Positions 11,001 through 22,434 of a DNA stretch of 64,000 nucleotides are shown here, piece by piece; within the stretch, counting starts at the first letter, position 1, and each line of letters begins with the position of its first letter. The notes under the pieces are model-generated. The model made no database searches. It was not told the origin of the DNA and was given only the letters and a program-made list of their open reading frames with translations. The DNA lies in contig WFMF01000310.1 in NCBI GenBank assembly GCA_011033025.1, positions 147,836 to 211,835 on the forward strand. Direction: 5' to 3'. A program made the position numbers and the translations under genes. Source of the stretch: Beroe forskalii (Eukaryota > Ctenophora > Nuda > Beroida > Beroidae).

Positions 11001-12164
11001 GTGGACTTCGTCAGTTTGATAGGATCCATACCTTTGTTGGTAAAAGTCATACGCAGGTTGTTTTACACTTACAGCTTAAAAAGGCAAAGTTCATTCTTGT
11101 CAGAGGCTAACTTTGAAACGTTCATCAAGGTTTTGATTTACAAATCACTGAAGAAAGGTGGGATATTGCCGTCTGCCGAGGACGAGAGGATTTCGAGCGG
11201 CTTGTCCGGAAGCACGTTTCGGAAGTCCCTACAGACCAATTTCCCTACAACCAGAACCATGAACCGGTGCCCGATGCTGTCGTCATGTTCGTGCAGAGAG
11301 GTATCCAGAAGCTGATCCGTCTGGCTTAACCGGCGTCTGGTTGCTGCAGCGGAAGATTGCCGAGGACGAGAGGAATTTGAACGGCTTGTCCGAAAGCACG
11401 TTTCGGCGATCCGACAGTTCGGAGCTGCAGCGAAGCAAGAGGTCGTGAAAGGTCTCAAAACCCACTCCACGGGCTTCACGAAGGAGCAGATCGGAAAGAT
11501 CTGGTTTGCAGTAGGGAAGAGATTCATAGAATGGCGGAAGAAGGTTGAATCCGTCAACAACTGTTATCTACAGTTAGCCTTATCAGATGTTACCACACCT
11601 GATCCCTACCCACACCTATTCTACAGGATGCCTTCCTCTTCGGGTGGTGGTCCGCAACCTGCTCCGGGAGCAGGCAAACGCTATCATTATGCCTGTTCTG
11701 GACTCCTCGACAGCATCAGACGAGTGAACCTCGAACTCGGCGCCCGGGGCGCTCGATTCGAACTAACCCGGTACAGGAGGCATATGGACGATATCGCCTC
11801 CCGCCATCAGGCTTTCAGGGAGCAGTTAGGGGAGAAAATCGGTAAAACTTGAAGTTAACTTGAAGTTTGAACCGCAAGCAGGGTCTTGCGGTGCCCAGCC
11901 CACGTATATCAGGTATTCTGATTCCCCTCCGCTTGATGATGATCTCGCCCAGGCACGTGGGTCAATGACCCGGTCACTGAGTTTAGTGGTAAAAGCGTTA
12001 TCTTTTAACACTTCGTCAGTTTGACAACATTTCTAGCTTTGTTGGTAAAAGTGATACAGTAATACACAGGTTGCTGAACAGCTTAACAGTAAATTGAAAA
12101 GGCAAAGTACATTATTTTCAGCACATTCTTTTCAGTACATTTTAAACGTATATCAAGGTTTTGA
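11001..12164 (+). mobile_element. Transposon-like unit with unrecognised ORF, flanked by direct repeats
   Basis: Related sequences at about 11004-11140 and 12010-12164 (GTCAGTTTGA.., TTTGTTGGTAAAAGT.ATAC, then TATCAAGGTTTTGA) flank an open region. Within it, two in-tandem, diverged segments both read GREEFERLVRKHVS-like. The longest frame continues through GLKTHSTGFTKEQIGKIWFA to 11854. Family not recognised; a gag- or nucleoprotein-like product of a mobile element is a guess. The right-hand direct repeat is the insertion site of the hAT-like element. Confidence 0.45.
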
Positions 12165-12771
12165 CAAGGATCGACCGAGGGGCAGATTTCTGACCGAGGC
12201 CGAGGCCGAGGAAAACGAAAATCTGAAATTTCAACCGAGGCCGAGGCCGAGGAAAACGACGATCTAAAATTTTGACCGAGGCCGAGGCCGAGTCCTCGGT
12301 GCCCTAATTTGCACCGAGGCCGAGGCCGAGGATTTCAGTAGATATTTTCAACAATTTGAACGGATCACCACAACTGCACCGTTTTGTTGGAAAAATTGAA
12401 AACTAATTGATATTGTTCAGTGGACCGTAATACTAGATTTTAACTGCATTATTTGTACTTATTATTCATCTTATCTGGACAAATGAAAGCACATCCCCTG
12501 CAAGCAACCTGTATGAGACGAGATCTCAACGAGCATAATATAGCATAGTATACTATTTTTAATTTTGAAGGTTTGCGTTTATTCCAATAGCCGTACGGCC
12601 AATGACAGGAATCGAAGGATTCAAGTGTAATCAAGCCAGTGAGGGTTAAGGAAGTGCAATCCATACTTCATTCATTGAGACTTCGCTGCAATGGGCATCT
12701 CCTCATTTAACCCTCCCGCACAGTTTCCAATACACTCGGCTGAGTGAGCTGTCGGGCTGCATAGATAAATC

Positions 12772-12862
12772 TCTCACCCTTAGCTCAGTCGTGATTACCG
12801 GGATTCGAACTCAGGATCTTTGGATCTTGTGCTCAAATTGATACCACTACACCACTGACCCT
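12772..12862 (-). repeat. tRNA-derived SINE-like segment inside the hAT-like element
   Basis: On the minus strand it reads GTGGTGTAGTGGTATCAA (A-box-like) and GAGTTCGAATCCCGG (B-box-like) with tRNA-like spacing. The anticodon arm does not form cleanly, so I treat it as a tRNA-derived repeat, not a functional tRNA. Related pieces occur at 15871-16035. Confidence 0.55.
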
Positions 12863-13039
12863 TTATAGTAGGTAATAGGTATTGTTTTTGTACGTTAATA
12901 GAGAGATAGAATAGTCATATAATACAAGACAAAGGCTTATAAAATTTGGTCTGGCGGGCATTTGTCAATTTCGACTTCTTTCACTTCTGTACCCTAACAG
13001 TGCATTAGGTTTGATGTTGCTTCCTATTTGACAATGTTT

Positions 13040-14480
13040 AACAAGGCTCTGGGGGCGGTAGCCCCCACAAGCCAGACGTTCAGATAAGATTGAAAATTGG
13101 TGCCTCAAAAGGATTTCACTTCAATTCTTGCCTATTTTCTACAAGACTCCTCAAAGCAAAATCATGGCAGCAACGTAAGTACAATGCTGGGCAGGGGTCT
13201 GGGGGCGGCAGCCCCCAAGCCAGACGTTTAGATACTTAGATTAGGTTGAATTGGTACCTCAGTTTGATTTCACATCAATTCTTTCCTACTTTCTGAAAGA
13301 CTCTTCAAGGACAAAATCATGGCAGCAACGTAAGTACCACAGTCCTTACAGTGCTAGGCAGGGGTCTGGGGGCAGCAGCCCCAAGCCAGCGCTTAGATTA
13401 GATTAAATTGGTTCCTCAATAGAATTTCACTTCAATTTCTCATCTCTTTTCGACGAGACTGGTCGAGGAAAATTCATGGCAGCAACTTAAGTACGGTGCT
13501 AGGGACTAGGGAGAGGTCAGGGATGGCAGCCCCAGAAGCCAGACGTTCGGATGAGATTAAAATTGGTCCTTCAATAGGATCTCACTTCGAATCTTGCCTA
13601 TTTTCGACAATTTCACGGATCGGGACGTTGAATAAGAGTCCCATAATTGTAATTAATGAGTACTTTATTTATTCTCTGATTCAGTGGTACACGAACAAAT
13701 GGAAACAATGTGGTTCTTAAATGACAATAAATTTCGTCGTTCTACGACATTTTCAGGTCTCAATTTTGATCATGTATATTGTATAAAGTAGTTTTGTAAG
13801 TTTTAAACAGACTGGTCGAGAAAAATCTACGGCAGCAACTTTAGTACAGTGCTAGGCAGGGGTCTATGGGCGGCAGTCCCCAAAGGCCAGCTGTCAGACG
13901 TGTAGAATAGATCAAATTGGTTCCTCAATAGGATTTCACTTCAATTCTTGCCGATTTTCGACGAGACTGGTCGGAGAAAAATCACGGCAGCAACTTAAGT
14001 ACGGTGCTATGCAGGGATTTGGGGGCGGCAGCCCCCAGAAGCCAGACGTTTAGATCAGATTAAATTGGTGCCTTAATAGAATTTCACTTTAATTCTTGCC
14101 TATTTTCGATGAGACTGGTCGAGGAAAAATCACGGCAGCAACTTAAGACGTGCAGTGCTAGTGAACTAAATTGACGCTCCTTGAAAAGGATTTTATCAAT
14201 ATTTTACAATACCTGCCGAATTAAAATCGCGGCAGTAACTTACTAACTACTATACAAAATTTTAAATGCTTAGAAGGGGTCTGGGGCGGCAGCCAAATAA
14301 ACGTTCGGAGTAAGTAAAATTGAATTCCGAATAGGATTTCATTAATTTTTTTGCATATTTAGGTACTTCCCAGATGACAATGGCCGCACTAAAATCAAGG
14401 CAGTTTTTAAAAAATCTGAATAACTGCTTAAGCATGGGTATTTCGCGGCAGCCCCTATAAGCCAGACTTTTGGATAAGAC
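13040..14480. repeat. ~150-bp tandem repeats, about 8 diverged copies
   Basis: Each unit has GGGGTCTGGGGGCGGCAGCC (a GC-rich palindrome), then AAGCCAGACGTTTAGAT, AAATTGGT.CCTCAATAGG, ATTTCACTTCAATTCTTGCC, and GACGAGACTGGTCGAGGAAA. Copies start near 13046, 13197, 13365, 13505, 13858, 14018, 14278 and 14445, and become more diverged to the right. They fill most of the hAT-like element. Confidence 0.8.
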
Positions 14481-15068
14481 TAAATTCAATTATCAGATTA
14501 AATACTAAATTTCTTCTTACCCATTTTTTCCTATTTATGACGAGAATAGTCAAATAAAAGGACGTCAGTTTTTTGACTTCTATGATGGTCACAGTTCATC
14601 AAATGTTTCAAGATCTTTCAAATAAATCATACTATTTATTTTTGGGCCTTTTTCAAATAAAATTCAGGTTTTTCCTGTTATCAAATATGGACATTTTCCT
14701 TTAAAATCCTCGGTAAAATCCTCGGCAAATTTATAAAAACTCGGCCGAGGCCGAGGAAAATTGGGATCTAAAATGACCGAGGCCGAGGCATTCCGAGGAT
14801 TGGCAATTCTGACCGAGGCCGAGGCCGAGGCCTCGGTGAAACCCCAATCCTCGGTAAAAACCGAGGCCGAGCCGAGGCCTCGGTCGATCCTTGGGTTTTG
14901 ATCTAGTTCTATGCTATACACTTTTATTTCTACTCAAGCTATATAATAGGTATATCCTGTGTTTCAATGTGTTCATGATGTTAATTAACAATGGATTAAT
15001 TAATTGTTTTTCCCTTTGAACATTGCCGGGTGCTACCAGATATTTTAAGTAACAGAGCGTTATTTCAG

Positions 15069-17282
15069 GGCTGAGATAAGACTGAGGGCGGATAGCTTCA
15101 GTAACAAGTTGGTACATGTGCCGGTATCAGTGGACCTGTACAGAATGGATGCTCCGGACGATGGAGACATCCCTGCCATCTCCTTCCGAATATCAGACTT
15201 CCAAATCGACAGCAATCCAGGTTACGATTATAGAATCTATAGAACCCTCTGAAGTTTTCATGCGGGTCTATAATATATAGACACTTGCCTGATCGGGTCC
15301 ATATTGGTTTAGACCCTCGCCCTACGGGCTCGGGCCAAAACCAGATACATCCCTCGGGCTTACGCCCTCGGGCAGTATCCCAAAATGGACCCGATAGGCG
15401 CGTGTCTATGTATCTTATAATCTATCTGATAGAGGTACACTTCACTGCATCATATTCTCACTTGATACTCCTCAGCCAATCAAAATACCTCAGTTGCAAT
15501 CAACTTACTGATTCTCGGTTCACCCGTAGTTAATAACCAGAATATATTCCAATTTTAGAATTCTGACGAAATATAATATGAAACATTTCAATTCTTTCTT
15601 AGTGGCCTGTGTTTCAGTGACACCTCTGTTTCAGTGACACCTCTGTTTCAGTGACGACGGAGATGCTGTTCGACACGTCTGTGTGTTACGAGGGGGAGAA
15701 CGCGTGTGTGGTGCAGTTCCAGCTGCGCATTTCCTTCGAGAACCTTCTCAGGATCGGGCTGGGCAGCGTCAAGCGCGTGAGTTACTTTCCTAACCTTAGC
15801 CCTTGAAATGCTCTAGCTTTGTATTAGAATAAAACCACACACCTCTTTCAGGGCCCGGGTTTGATTCCCCCCGGAATCGAACCCAGGATCTTTCGATCAC
15901 GAGCCAGACTTCCTACTTTCAGGGAGTTTCCCAAGCAGTGGTAGCGAATACTCAAGTGACCTCCGCCCCCATCAGGAATCGAACCCGGGATCTTTTGATT
16001 ACCAGCCAGACTTCCTACCATTACACCAACTCCCACCCCTTTCAGGGCGTTTCCCAAGCAGTGGTAGAGAATACCCAAGTGACAGGACTCCAGATCCACC
16101 ACATCTCCCTGTCACCTGTGCCTAACTCTCGCTCCATGGTAACCATGACAGTCTACCAGGGCACTGGAATCAACGTACTCGCCATCAAATGTTAGTGCTG
16201 AAGCAATAAGAAAGTTAAATGAGTTGTCGATTCCATCAGGCTCTATCCCATACAATCACGTGACCGTCTGACATGCAGATTTGGGAATTTCCTGACTCAT
16301 TTCGATGCTTACTTGAACAAATAATCACTGACATAGCTGTATTTAAAATCTCAATTGCAGTGTTCAAGGACAGGATCCAGGCGGCGGTGGACAGTCCGAT
16401 GCACGTTACATGTACCAACGAGAACACCAGCATCATTCAGGTACATAATCTTACCGGAGAGAAATCGACTTTTCTTAAGGTGCTTCCTATCTCACGAAAA
16501 ATAGGAGGATATTTTCAACAATTTAGCATTGTACATACAGTTAATGACGTCATTAGGCCGTCTATTTTTTGAGCATACAATCAAGCATTTTTAAAATAAC
16601 CGTAATAAATTCTAAAGTTTCATTCTCATTATTTGTTATTTTTGTTAGGTAGCTTACGCGGTCCCGGGCACTCTCGTCTTCGACTATCAGATCATCAACG
16701 TGCCTCATTGGTCAGGTTAGTAACCAATCACAACCAACAGGTAATTGGCAAAAAACTCGTGTAACCATTCAGAGCCCGATTATTTTAGTAACCACAACCT
16801 CTTTTAATTTATCCATCCCGTCCAGTTTCCATAGCAGCAACTGTGAGCCTTTGCATTGGGACGCTCTTTGTGGGAATGGTGCTGGGAATCATCTTCATCA
16901 ACTGTTGGAAGAAGTAAGTAGTAGTGTAGACTCTTTTGACTATCAATATATCGCTCATGTTTAAGTTAGATTATGCAAATAACGTCTTATTGCTATTAAG
17001 TATGCAAATAACGTCTTATTGCTATTTAGGTAGAATACCGCTGCGAGATATTTTTCTGACCGCCCCTCGACAGCAGTGAAGCAGTCCATGTTCATAAAAA
17101 GAAGATCATTTTATGGGATGTGAAAATATGGGTTTAATCTCCAAATTTCAAGTTTCAAATGTAATAAATGCCCCTCCTTTCCCAGGAGAAGCGGGAACGT
17201 GAACTCCGGCAACCTCAACTACCGGCGGTTCAAGGACGAGGAGATAGAGGAGGTCGAGATAGATGGGAATGTCAACCTGTAG
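15069..17282 (+). CDS. Type I membrane protein, C-terminal part; family not recognised
   Basis: Seven exons with matching phases: 15069-15220, 15652-15776, 16046-16190, 16361-16440, 16649-16715, 16826-16913, 17186-17282. They give about 250 residues: an extracellular region with few cysteines (CYEGENAC; MHVTCTNEN), a membrane helix SIAATVSLCIGTLFVGMVLG plus IIFIN in exon 6, then a short cytosolic tail starting CWKKRSG and ending DEEIEEVEIDGNVNL. The acidic tail after a basic stop-transfer is a typical type I layout. N-terminal exons are not visible; the hAT-like element and repeats lie upstream. AATAAA occurs at 17778-17783. I do not recognise the family. The intact phases argue for a real gene. 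Confidence 0.65.
15285..15430. repeat. Palindromic GGGTC/GACCC element
   Basis: Within the first intron of the membrane-protein gene. TAGACAC..GATCGGGTCCATATTGG near the left end is mirrored by ATGGACCCGATAGGCGCGTGTCTA at the right, with CGCCCTACGGGCTCGGGC-type short palindromes between. A related, more decayed copy lies at about 44110-44230. MITE-like. Confidence 0.6.
15600..15651 (+). repeat. Triplicated 3' splice site (17-bp units) before exon 2 of the membrane-protein gene
   Basis: The unit TGTTTCAGTGACACCTC occurs in tandem so that three acceptors, ending at 15617, 15634 and 15651, precede exon 2. Only the last continues into GACGACGGAGATG and keeps the frame with exon 1; the shifts of 17 and 34 nt are not multiples of three. 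Confidence 0.85.
15850..16045 (-). repeat. Two tRNA-derived SINE-like copies plus duplicated exon start
   Basis: Minus-strand tRNA-like segments (GGTGTAATGGTAGGAAGTCTGG; GATCCCGGGTTCGATTCC) occur at about 15973-16035, with a partial copy at 15871-15925. Between them, 15925-15960 repeats the start of exon 3 with its acceptor (TTTCAGGGAGTTTCCCAAGC against TTTCAGGGCGTTTCCCAAGC). The array looks like duplication of one SINE plus exon boundary. Confidence 0.65.
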
Positions 17283-17299
17283 AGAATACAGAGGTTGTC

Positions 17300-17440
17300 A
17301 TGATCAGGGAGGTAGAGAACCTGTAGAGAACCTGTTTGAACTGAAACCCCATATCAACCTGTTGAAACCTGTTTGACAGGAAGGCTGAAACCCCATGTCA
17401 ACCTGTTTGACAGGAAGGCTGAAACCCCATACATAACCTC
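17300..17440. repeat. Short repeats in the 3' UTR of the membrane-protein gene
   Basis: Imperfect ~38-bp units built from TGACAGGAAGGCTGAAACCCC and ATGTCAACCTGTT repeat three times directly after the stop codon at 17280-17282; the phrase GTCAACCTG is also the end of the coding region, so the array may have grown from it. Confidence 0.7.
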
Positions 17441-17496
17441 GTGGAGACAGAGTTAAAACTGTTCTGGAGTTTCTAGTGGTCTCCATATTACGGTGG

Positions 17497-17645
17497 CAGT
17501 TCGAAATGAGTTTGCGCGTCTTTTTGTGTGAGCGGCTTTTAACTGTGCAGCGTACAGACATATAAATAACATGCCTGTTCGCCGCGCAAGCTTGAGCCGC
17601 GCACACAAGACTACAAAAAGACGCGCAAACTGCAGTTGGAACTGT
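17497..17645. repeat. MITE-like inverted repeat
   Basis: AGTTTGCGCGTCTTTTTGT (17509-17527) is exactly complementary to 17613-17631, with ~85 bp between. Further partial complementarity (GAGCGGCT / AGCCGC) lies inside. Non-coding hairpin element in the 3' flank. Confidence 0.75.
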
Positions 17646-18640
17646 CTCTGTAAAGAACTGCTTATTACATAAACCCTTCGTGTCGTTGACGAACACTGCA
17701 TTCTATAAACTGCTATTGAAAATAGCTGATTTAATGAGAAATCGTTTACAATTACATTAATAGTGATTTTGATTTTGAATAAAGCGTGTTGCTTTGCTAA
17801 TTTATTTAAGTTATTGAGTTTTCAGTTCCCCTTGATATATTTGCTATAATTATATTTCTGTAAGAATTTTGCTGGAAACGTTTAAGTGAATGAAGCTATA
17901 TTTACCGCAGATTTTGAGTTTTTGGTCAATCTTCTAACTTACATTTTGAAACGATCAATGAATTTATTAAGTTTTAACTATGTTTGATATTATAGAAATT
18001 ATCAAAACCATCAGGAATGGAACTGAATGAGAATGTTTTGCAGAGCACGCTATTGGTCAAGTATTCCATATTTCAACTTTCAATTAAATTCATTCATATT
18101 AATTTTGTAGCCTAAAGTATTTCAATTTGAGAGTGTAATTATTCATTTATGTGAAACTGCGGCTAGTTTAGAAAATTAGAGATGCATGTTCTTTTGTTTT
18201 GTTGTAATTTAAGAGCGAATTTTTCATTTCATATCCTTGTTTTACTTGCTTTGCGTTGATTTAAATATTCAATTTATTTTCCCAACTTGGCAGATTTTAG
18301 TAATAGTATGATTCACATAAAATCAGCTCAATGAACGTTTACTGTCAGTTTTTTTCAACTATCAAATGCTTCTTTTCAATTCCCAATTTCAGGGTCCAGA
18401 AGAACAACTACATTTCCCCAGTTACAAAGCTCCTAGTCCTATGAACCGACCCTTCACTCTGTCTTACAAATAATTGCAGCATTGAGTGAGATGAGTAAAG
18501 TGAGAATGTCTGTAATTTCGTTATGCTGATGCACGCAATATGTGTGTATGAGTCATTGTGCATTTTACAACTGACTTAAATCAGTGCATCTGTTGTTAAA
18601 CTTTTGCTAATTTTCAGGTGTCAGAACTGTCAGTGGAGAG
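17646..18640. other. AT-rich stretch, no firm gene
   Basis: Mostly AT-rich. At 18394 a clean acceptor (CCCAATTTCAG) is followed by a short frame that could splice from donor 16914 to give an alternative tail VQKNNYISPVTKLLVL and stop; this is weak. Nothing else supported. Confidence 0.3.
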
Positions 18641-18654
18641 ATCGTTATACAAGC

Positions 18655-18910
18655 AGACCACGTGACATGTCATGGCACGTGACTGTTTCCCATGTCACGT
18701 GACCCAGTTGTCATGTGACTCTGACTGTGTTAGCTGTCACGGTTTACAAGGTTTTACAAGGTTTGTAAATCGTGTCATAGTCACACTTCACAGTCATGTG
18801 ACGACTGAGTCGAGTGACGCGTCATGCAGACACGTGACATGTCATAATCACGTGGTCTGCTGCCACGTGTCTATGACTGTGTCACGTGACTATGACTGTC
18901 ACGTGACAGG
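18655..18910. promoter_or_regulatory. Dense E-box cluster (CACGTG, several as GTCACGTGAC)
   Basis: Eight CACGTG hexamers occur within about 250 bp, at roughly 18659, 18674, 18694, 18831, 18849, 18863, 18881 and 18899, several extended to TCACGTGAC, plus near-matches such as GTCATGTGAC. This is the core bound by bHLH-zip factors (USF, MITF/TFE). The same decamer is also enriched in the arms of the long-TIR element at 48660-52710, so a transposon origin is possible. Confidence 0.5.
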
Positions 18911-21900
18911 CGCGTTACGGAGCGTGGCAAGGTGTCCGTTGTTTACTGGTGAGTGTTTTTGCATGCTGTTTTTTCTGCATGTTGACTGTTGAGCGTTTTC
19001 AATAATATCGCTATTACGACGAATGCTATGCGTGTATACATTTCATCATTCTGTAAAACTGAAAAGTGCTGTAACGCGTGAAAAATTCTATTTTTTTATT
19101 CATTCCGTTGACTTTTGATACCAGTAATATTTCACTTTTTATGAATGTTCTAGAAGCATATTCTTTCAAGCGTACGACTTGTCACCCCACGAGACTTGAT
19201 TTCAAGCGTCAGGACACTTTGTCTCTCCGTTTCTGTGTTGACCCCAAACATAACCTTCGCCTGATGCATAGATCGATGGAGAGATTGATTAAAAAAGTGC
19301 ATTTTTCAGTTCGCGCCATGTACTTTTCGTTGAATTACTGTCGAAGAAGCACCGTCTTTTTATATCGATTATCGATCAATCCATGTGCAATTTCACTCAT
19401 CTACGTAAAGGCTTTTAAGGTGGCAAGTTCGTTCCCCGTTCATTCTCCTGTTGTGACGTTTATTGACCGGACATCTAATTAACTGCTAAACTATTCACTT
19501 ACAGCACCTGTGCACCATATTTTGTCCACCCTATATAACATTTACCCTTAAAGTTAAACGTTTTATTTGTTGCTACGAAGAGATCTTTCGAAATACATGA
19601 CGTTCATCTTCGGCATCTCCAAATAATTTCCGGTATTTTTAGGAAATTAACAAATCAATGGTTCATTAATTTGCTCATTTATCCTCATAATATTCGGTGC
19701 AATGCATATTACTTGATATTTCACTTCATCCTGGACTTCACTGCACCGATCACTTCTCTCTGGACGACTTCTTTCTTTTGATCAGTTAATAGCATTTATT
19801 GAAAACTTATTTCAATTTCAGAGTAAAAATGGTTTTTGATTATACAATTTTCGTAATCATTCTGATAAAGGTGTTGTTTCATAAGAATCTCGCAAATATA
19901 GACTTAATGGTCAACTGCTACAGTGACAGTTAACAGTGACAAACAAATTATTTCGAGGGCCCAAAACTTCGGGCAGAAAATGCTTCGTACGCCATTCCGA
20001 ATTCCAACATCAAATCAGAAGAGATCCGTCAATGCCATTCGTCTATTCGTGACATAAAAATGTCAATGATGTCATGTTGCTATAGTATGTTGATGACGTC
20101 ATCATCTCACAATGCATTGACCGTTATTTTGTCTCCTGCTGTGAAAGATGTGGACGCTCAATGAGCGTTATATGTGTGGTTGCCATGGTAACGTAAGTGC
20201 TTCCACTTAATTTATCCCCCTCTCTCTCGTCTCCTTACTATCTTCAGACTGTACAACAACAGCTTTTCTACATATTGTGTAAGACACGACACAGCCCCTC
20301 TGTGTTTCTACTCTGTGTGTAAGACGACACATTCTCTCCGTTTAATACTCTCTCATGCACTGATTCTCTTGACATGCACTCAGTGCATGCATGCTCCTTT
20401 TAACGTTCTGCATGATATCATATTGTACTGTGTTTTGTAATCCATTGAATATATTTGCTGTTGTATTGACTGCTAGGAGTTCTAAAAGAGATGCAGCAGA
20501 GTATATTGACTGCTCGCTATCAGAGGTTGAAAAGAAGAGATTAAAACTTCAGATTACGACTCCTTCACGCTCTATCTTCACTTAAATCTTGACTTTAATC
20601 GTCACTTTAATCTTTATCGTTTCTGCTAGTTCTTCTAACCAGTCGTTGTGCATGACGCGCTATACCGGTTGTTTTCTGGCCCTATGATTGAGTTATACGT
20701 GTCAGAGGGCGGGTATTGAATGTCCAACCGACATGGTATCCAATTACCCTGGTCCATTTTAAATTCAAATTTAAAATGCGTGGTCCTTTTGAACGGGAAG
20801 CCGTATTTCACTTTCAGTAGTTTGAGATTGTGCATCTTTTTGCTGTCGCGATAAAATTGATATTTTCAAACACTTCGGACAAGCAAGCAAACTACATTCT
20901 TGCTAAATTTTGCCCTTGACTTCCCTCCCTTAGTTCATGTTAAAATTCGTGAGTCTGATACATTTGGCATTACAATTACTCAACTATAAGCCTCATCTCA
21001 AACAACCCTAATTCCATTTGTCTCTCCTTCTTAAGTGACGTCATTATCATGGTTTAAAGTGCAGCTCTGCTGACGTCATCACTCTCCAATCTTCCTCACC
21101 GTTTAAAAGTACTCTCCTGCTTTAATCTCAGTTACTCGGCATATCTTATGTGCGCTCAGAATAAATAGGCGGTCGAAATATGACGTCAGTAACATTTTGC
21201 GGGCTGCCAATTATTGTTGAAAATAACCGCCTATTTTTCGTGCTCGGCATATCTATACTTGTATGAGCTGCGTGTTTGCGATATTTGTACAAAGTCTAAT
21301 GTTGTCTTAGTACACAGGACTATATAATAGAGGTCTGGTGGAGTTAGAGCAAGTCTTTACTGCAGAGTTTTCTATTACAAATAACAAATCCAGCTAGTTA
21401 GGCCAGCTAAATGCGGATTACCTTGTTTAACAAATGATGTTATTGTGCTTTCTATGCTTTTCGAGAAGTTTTTTTTTTTTCATGAAAATTCGTATCCATA
21501 CACTCACTTTAACGACCTTCATCATTTGAGAAATGAGAGTGGCTTTTCTATTTCAATTCACGTTTTTTGACTCTACTCAAAGTCATCTTTAAGTTTGAAA
21601 AATTGACCTGTGACATTGCACAAAACTCTAGTAATTTCGTGCTGTGATTTCTGCTCTCTGTGCATCTTGCTTACAATAATTTTGTAATTTCCTGTGATCT
21701 TGTTAGATTTTCCGGTTTTTGGAGCGTCTAGCTGCTGTCCTGAGTCTTTTTTTTATTTCAAAATTCAAATTTTACATGAAATATTTTTACAAAGTCATTC
21801 AGGTTAAAACATTCTGATTTTCCTACTTAACTGTCTGTGCTCTTTTCGCATCAAAAATTCGCGTGATTCTTTTAGATATAGATTTTATAGTCACACACGG

Positions 21901-22434
21901 GGAATCTGTATAGCGATTATAAACGCCATGTGTAACTACACTTAATGTTATCTCAGGCTCAATGAATCTAATATTAAATTTAATCTTGAGGCTAATAGAA
22001 AGGCTTGTTCATGAGCAATGCGACTTTGTAATTTAGTCTTGCTTTAGTGCATACAATTTGATTTAAATCTAGATAATCTAATTTCACACTAGGCCAAATA
22101 TATCTTTAACGTGGCTGTTGCATTTATTTTATCTATTTGGTTGAACTTAAAGAATTATCTTTATCTATCGTTTATTCAAGACTTAATAAGTTTTGGCTTT
22201 ATCCTCACAATCTTTTAATAACCCGTACTGGCACTAGACCTTTTACTGTTCCCCTTAATTAATGACAACTCATGCATTACTCCCTTGCCACCAAATAACA
22301 GTGCAGTTTTCAGCCCCTCGACCCCCCTCCGCCCCAAATCGCCCGTATTATAATAACACCCCTCAATCCACTCTGTTAACCCAATAGCTCCCCAAACTCC
22401 CCCTTTACTCCCCCTTTTCCAATAGCTGCTGTGG
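18911..22434. other. Long stretch upstream of FTCD, no gene supported
   Basis: Contains an unrecognised 134-codon frame (19078-19482) with no domain and no splice support. Several TGACGTCA-type sites (about 20087, 21058, 21069, 21181) are present. A hairpin repeat lies at 21164-21242. FTCD's promoter should be in the right part of this stretch, but I cannot place it. Confidence 0.35.
21132..21255. repeat. AATAGGCGGT hairpin repeat, copy 1
   Basis: AAATAGGCGGT (21163-21173) faces ACCGCCTATTT (21226-21236). The whole is bracketed by direct CTCGGCATATCT copies (21136-21147, 21243-21254). A second member with ACTCGGCAT and GAAATAGGCGGTT..AACCGCCTATTC is at 43515-43612. Small non-coding repeat family. 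Confidence 0.6.

Larger units (their letters stand above)
12165..14893. mobile_element. Non-autonomous hAT-like DNA transposon (2,729 bp)
   Basis: The ends are perfect 16-bp terminal inverted repeats, CAAGGATCGACCGAGG (12165-12180) and its complement (14878-14893). Both sides carry the exact 8-bp direct repeat GGTTTTGA (12157-12164 and 14894-14901). Eight-bp duplications and CA-starting TIRs are typical of hAT elements. Just inside both ends are many CCGAGGCCGAGG motifs (12192-12332, 14735-14882), the kind of subterminal repeats hAT transposases bind. The interior holds a tRNA-like segment and a ~150-bp tandem array, and no transposase. A paralogous unoccupied site (TCAAGGTTTTGATTTACAA, about 11120) confirms the boundaries. 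Confidence 0.85.

Noticed and set aside
18394..18445. Alternative last exon of the membrane-protein gene
   Set aside because: Phase allows it, but the peptide is short and nothing else supports it; left as a note only.
19078..19482. 134-codon frame as a gene
   Set aside because: No domain, no splice signals in agreement, composition like surrounding DNA; the frame opens without an ATG in a good context.
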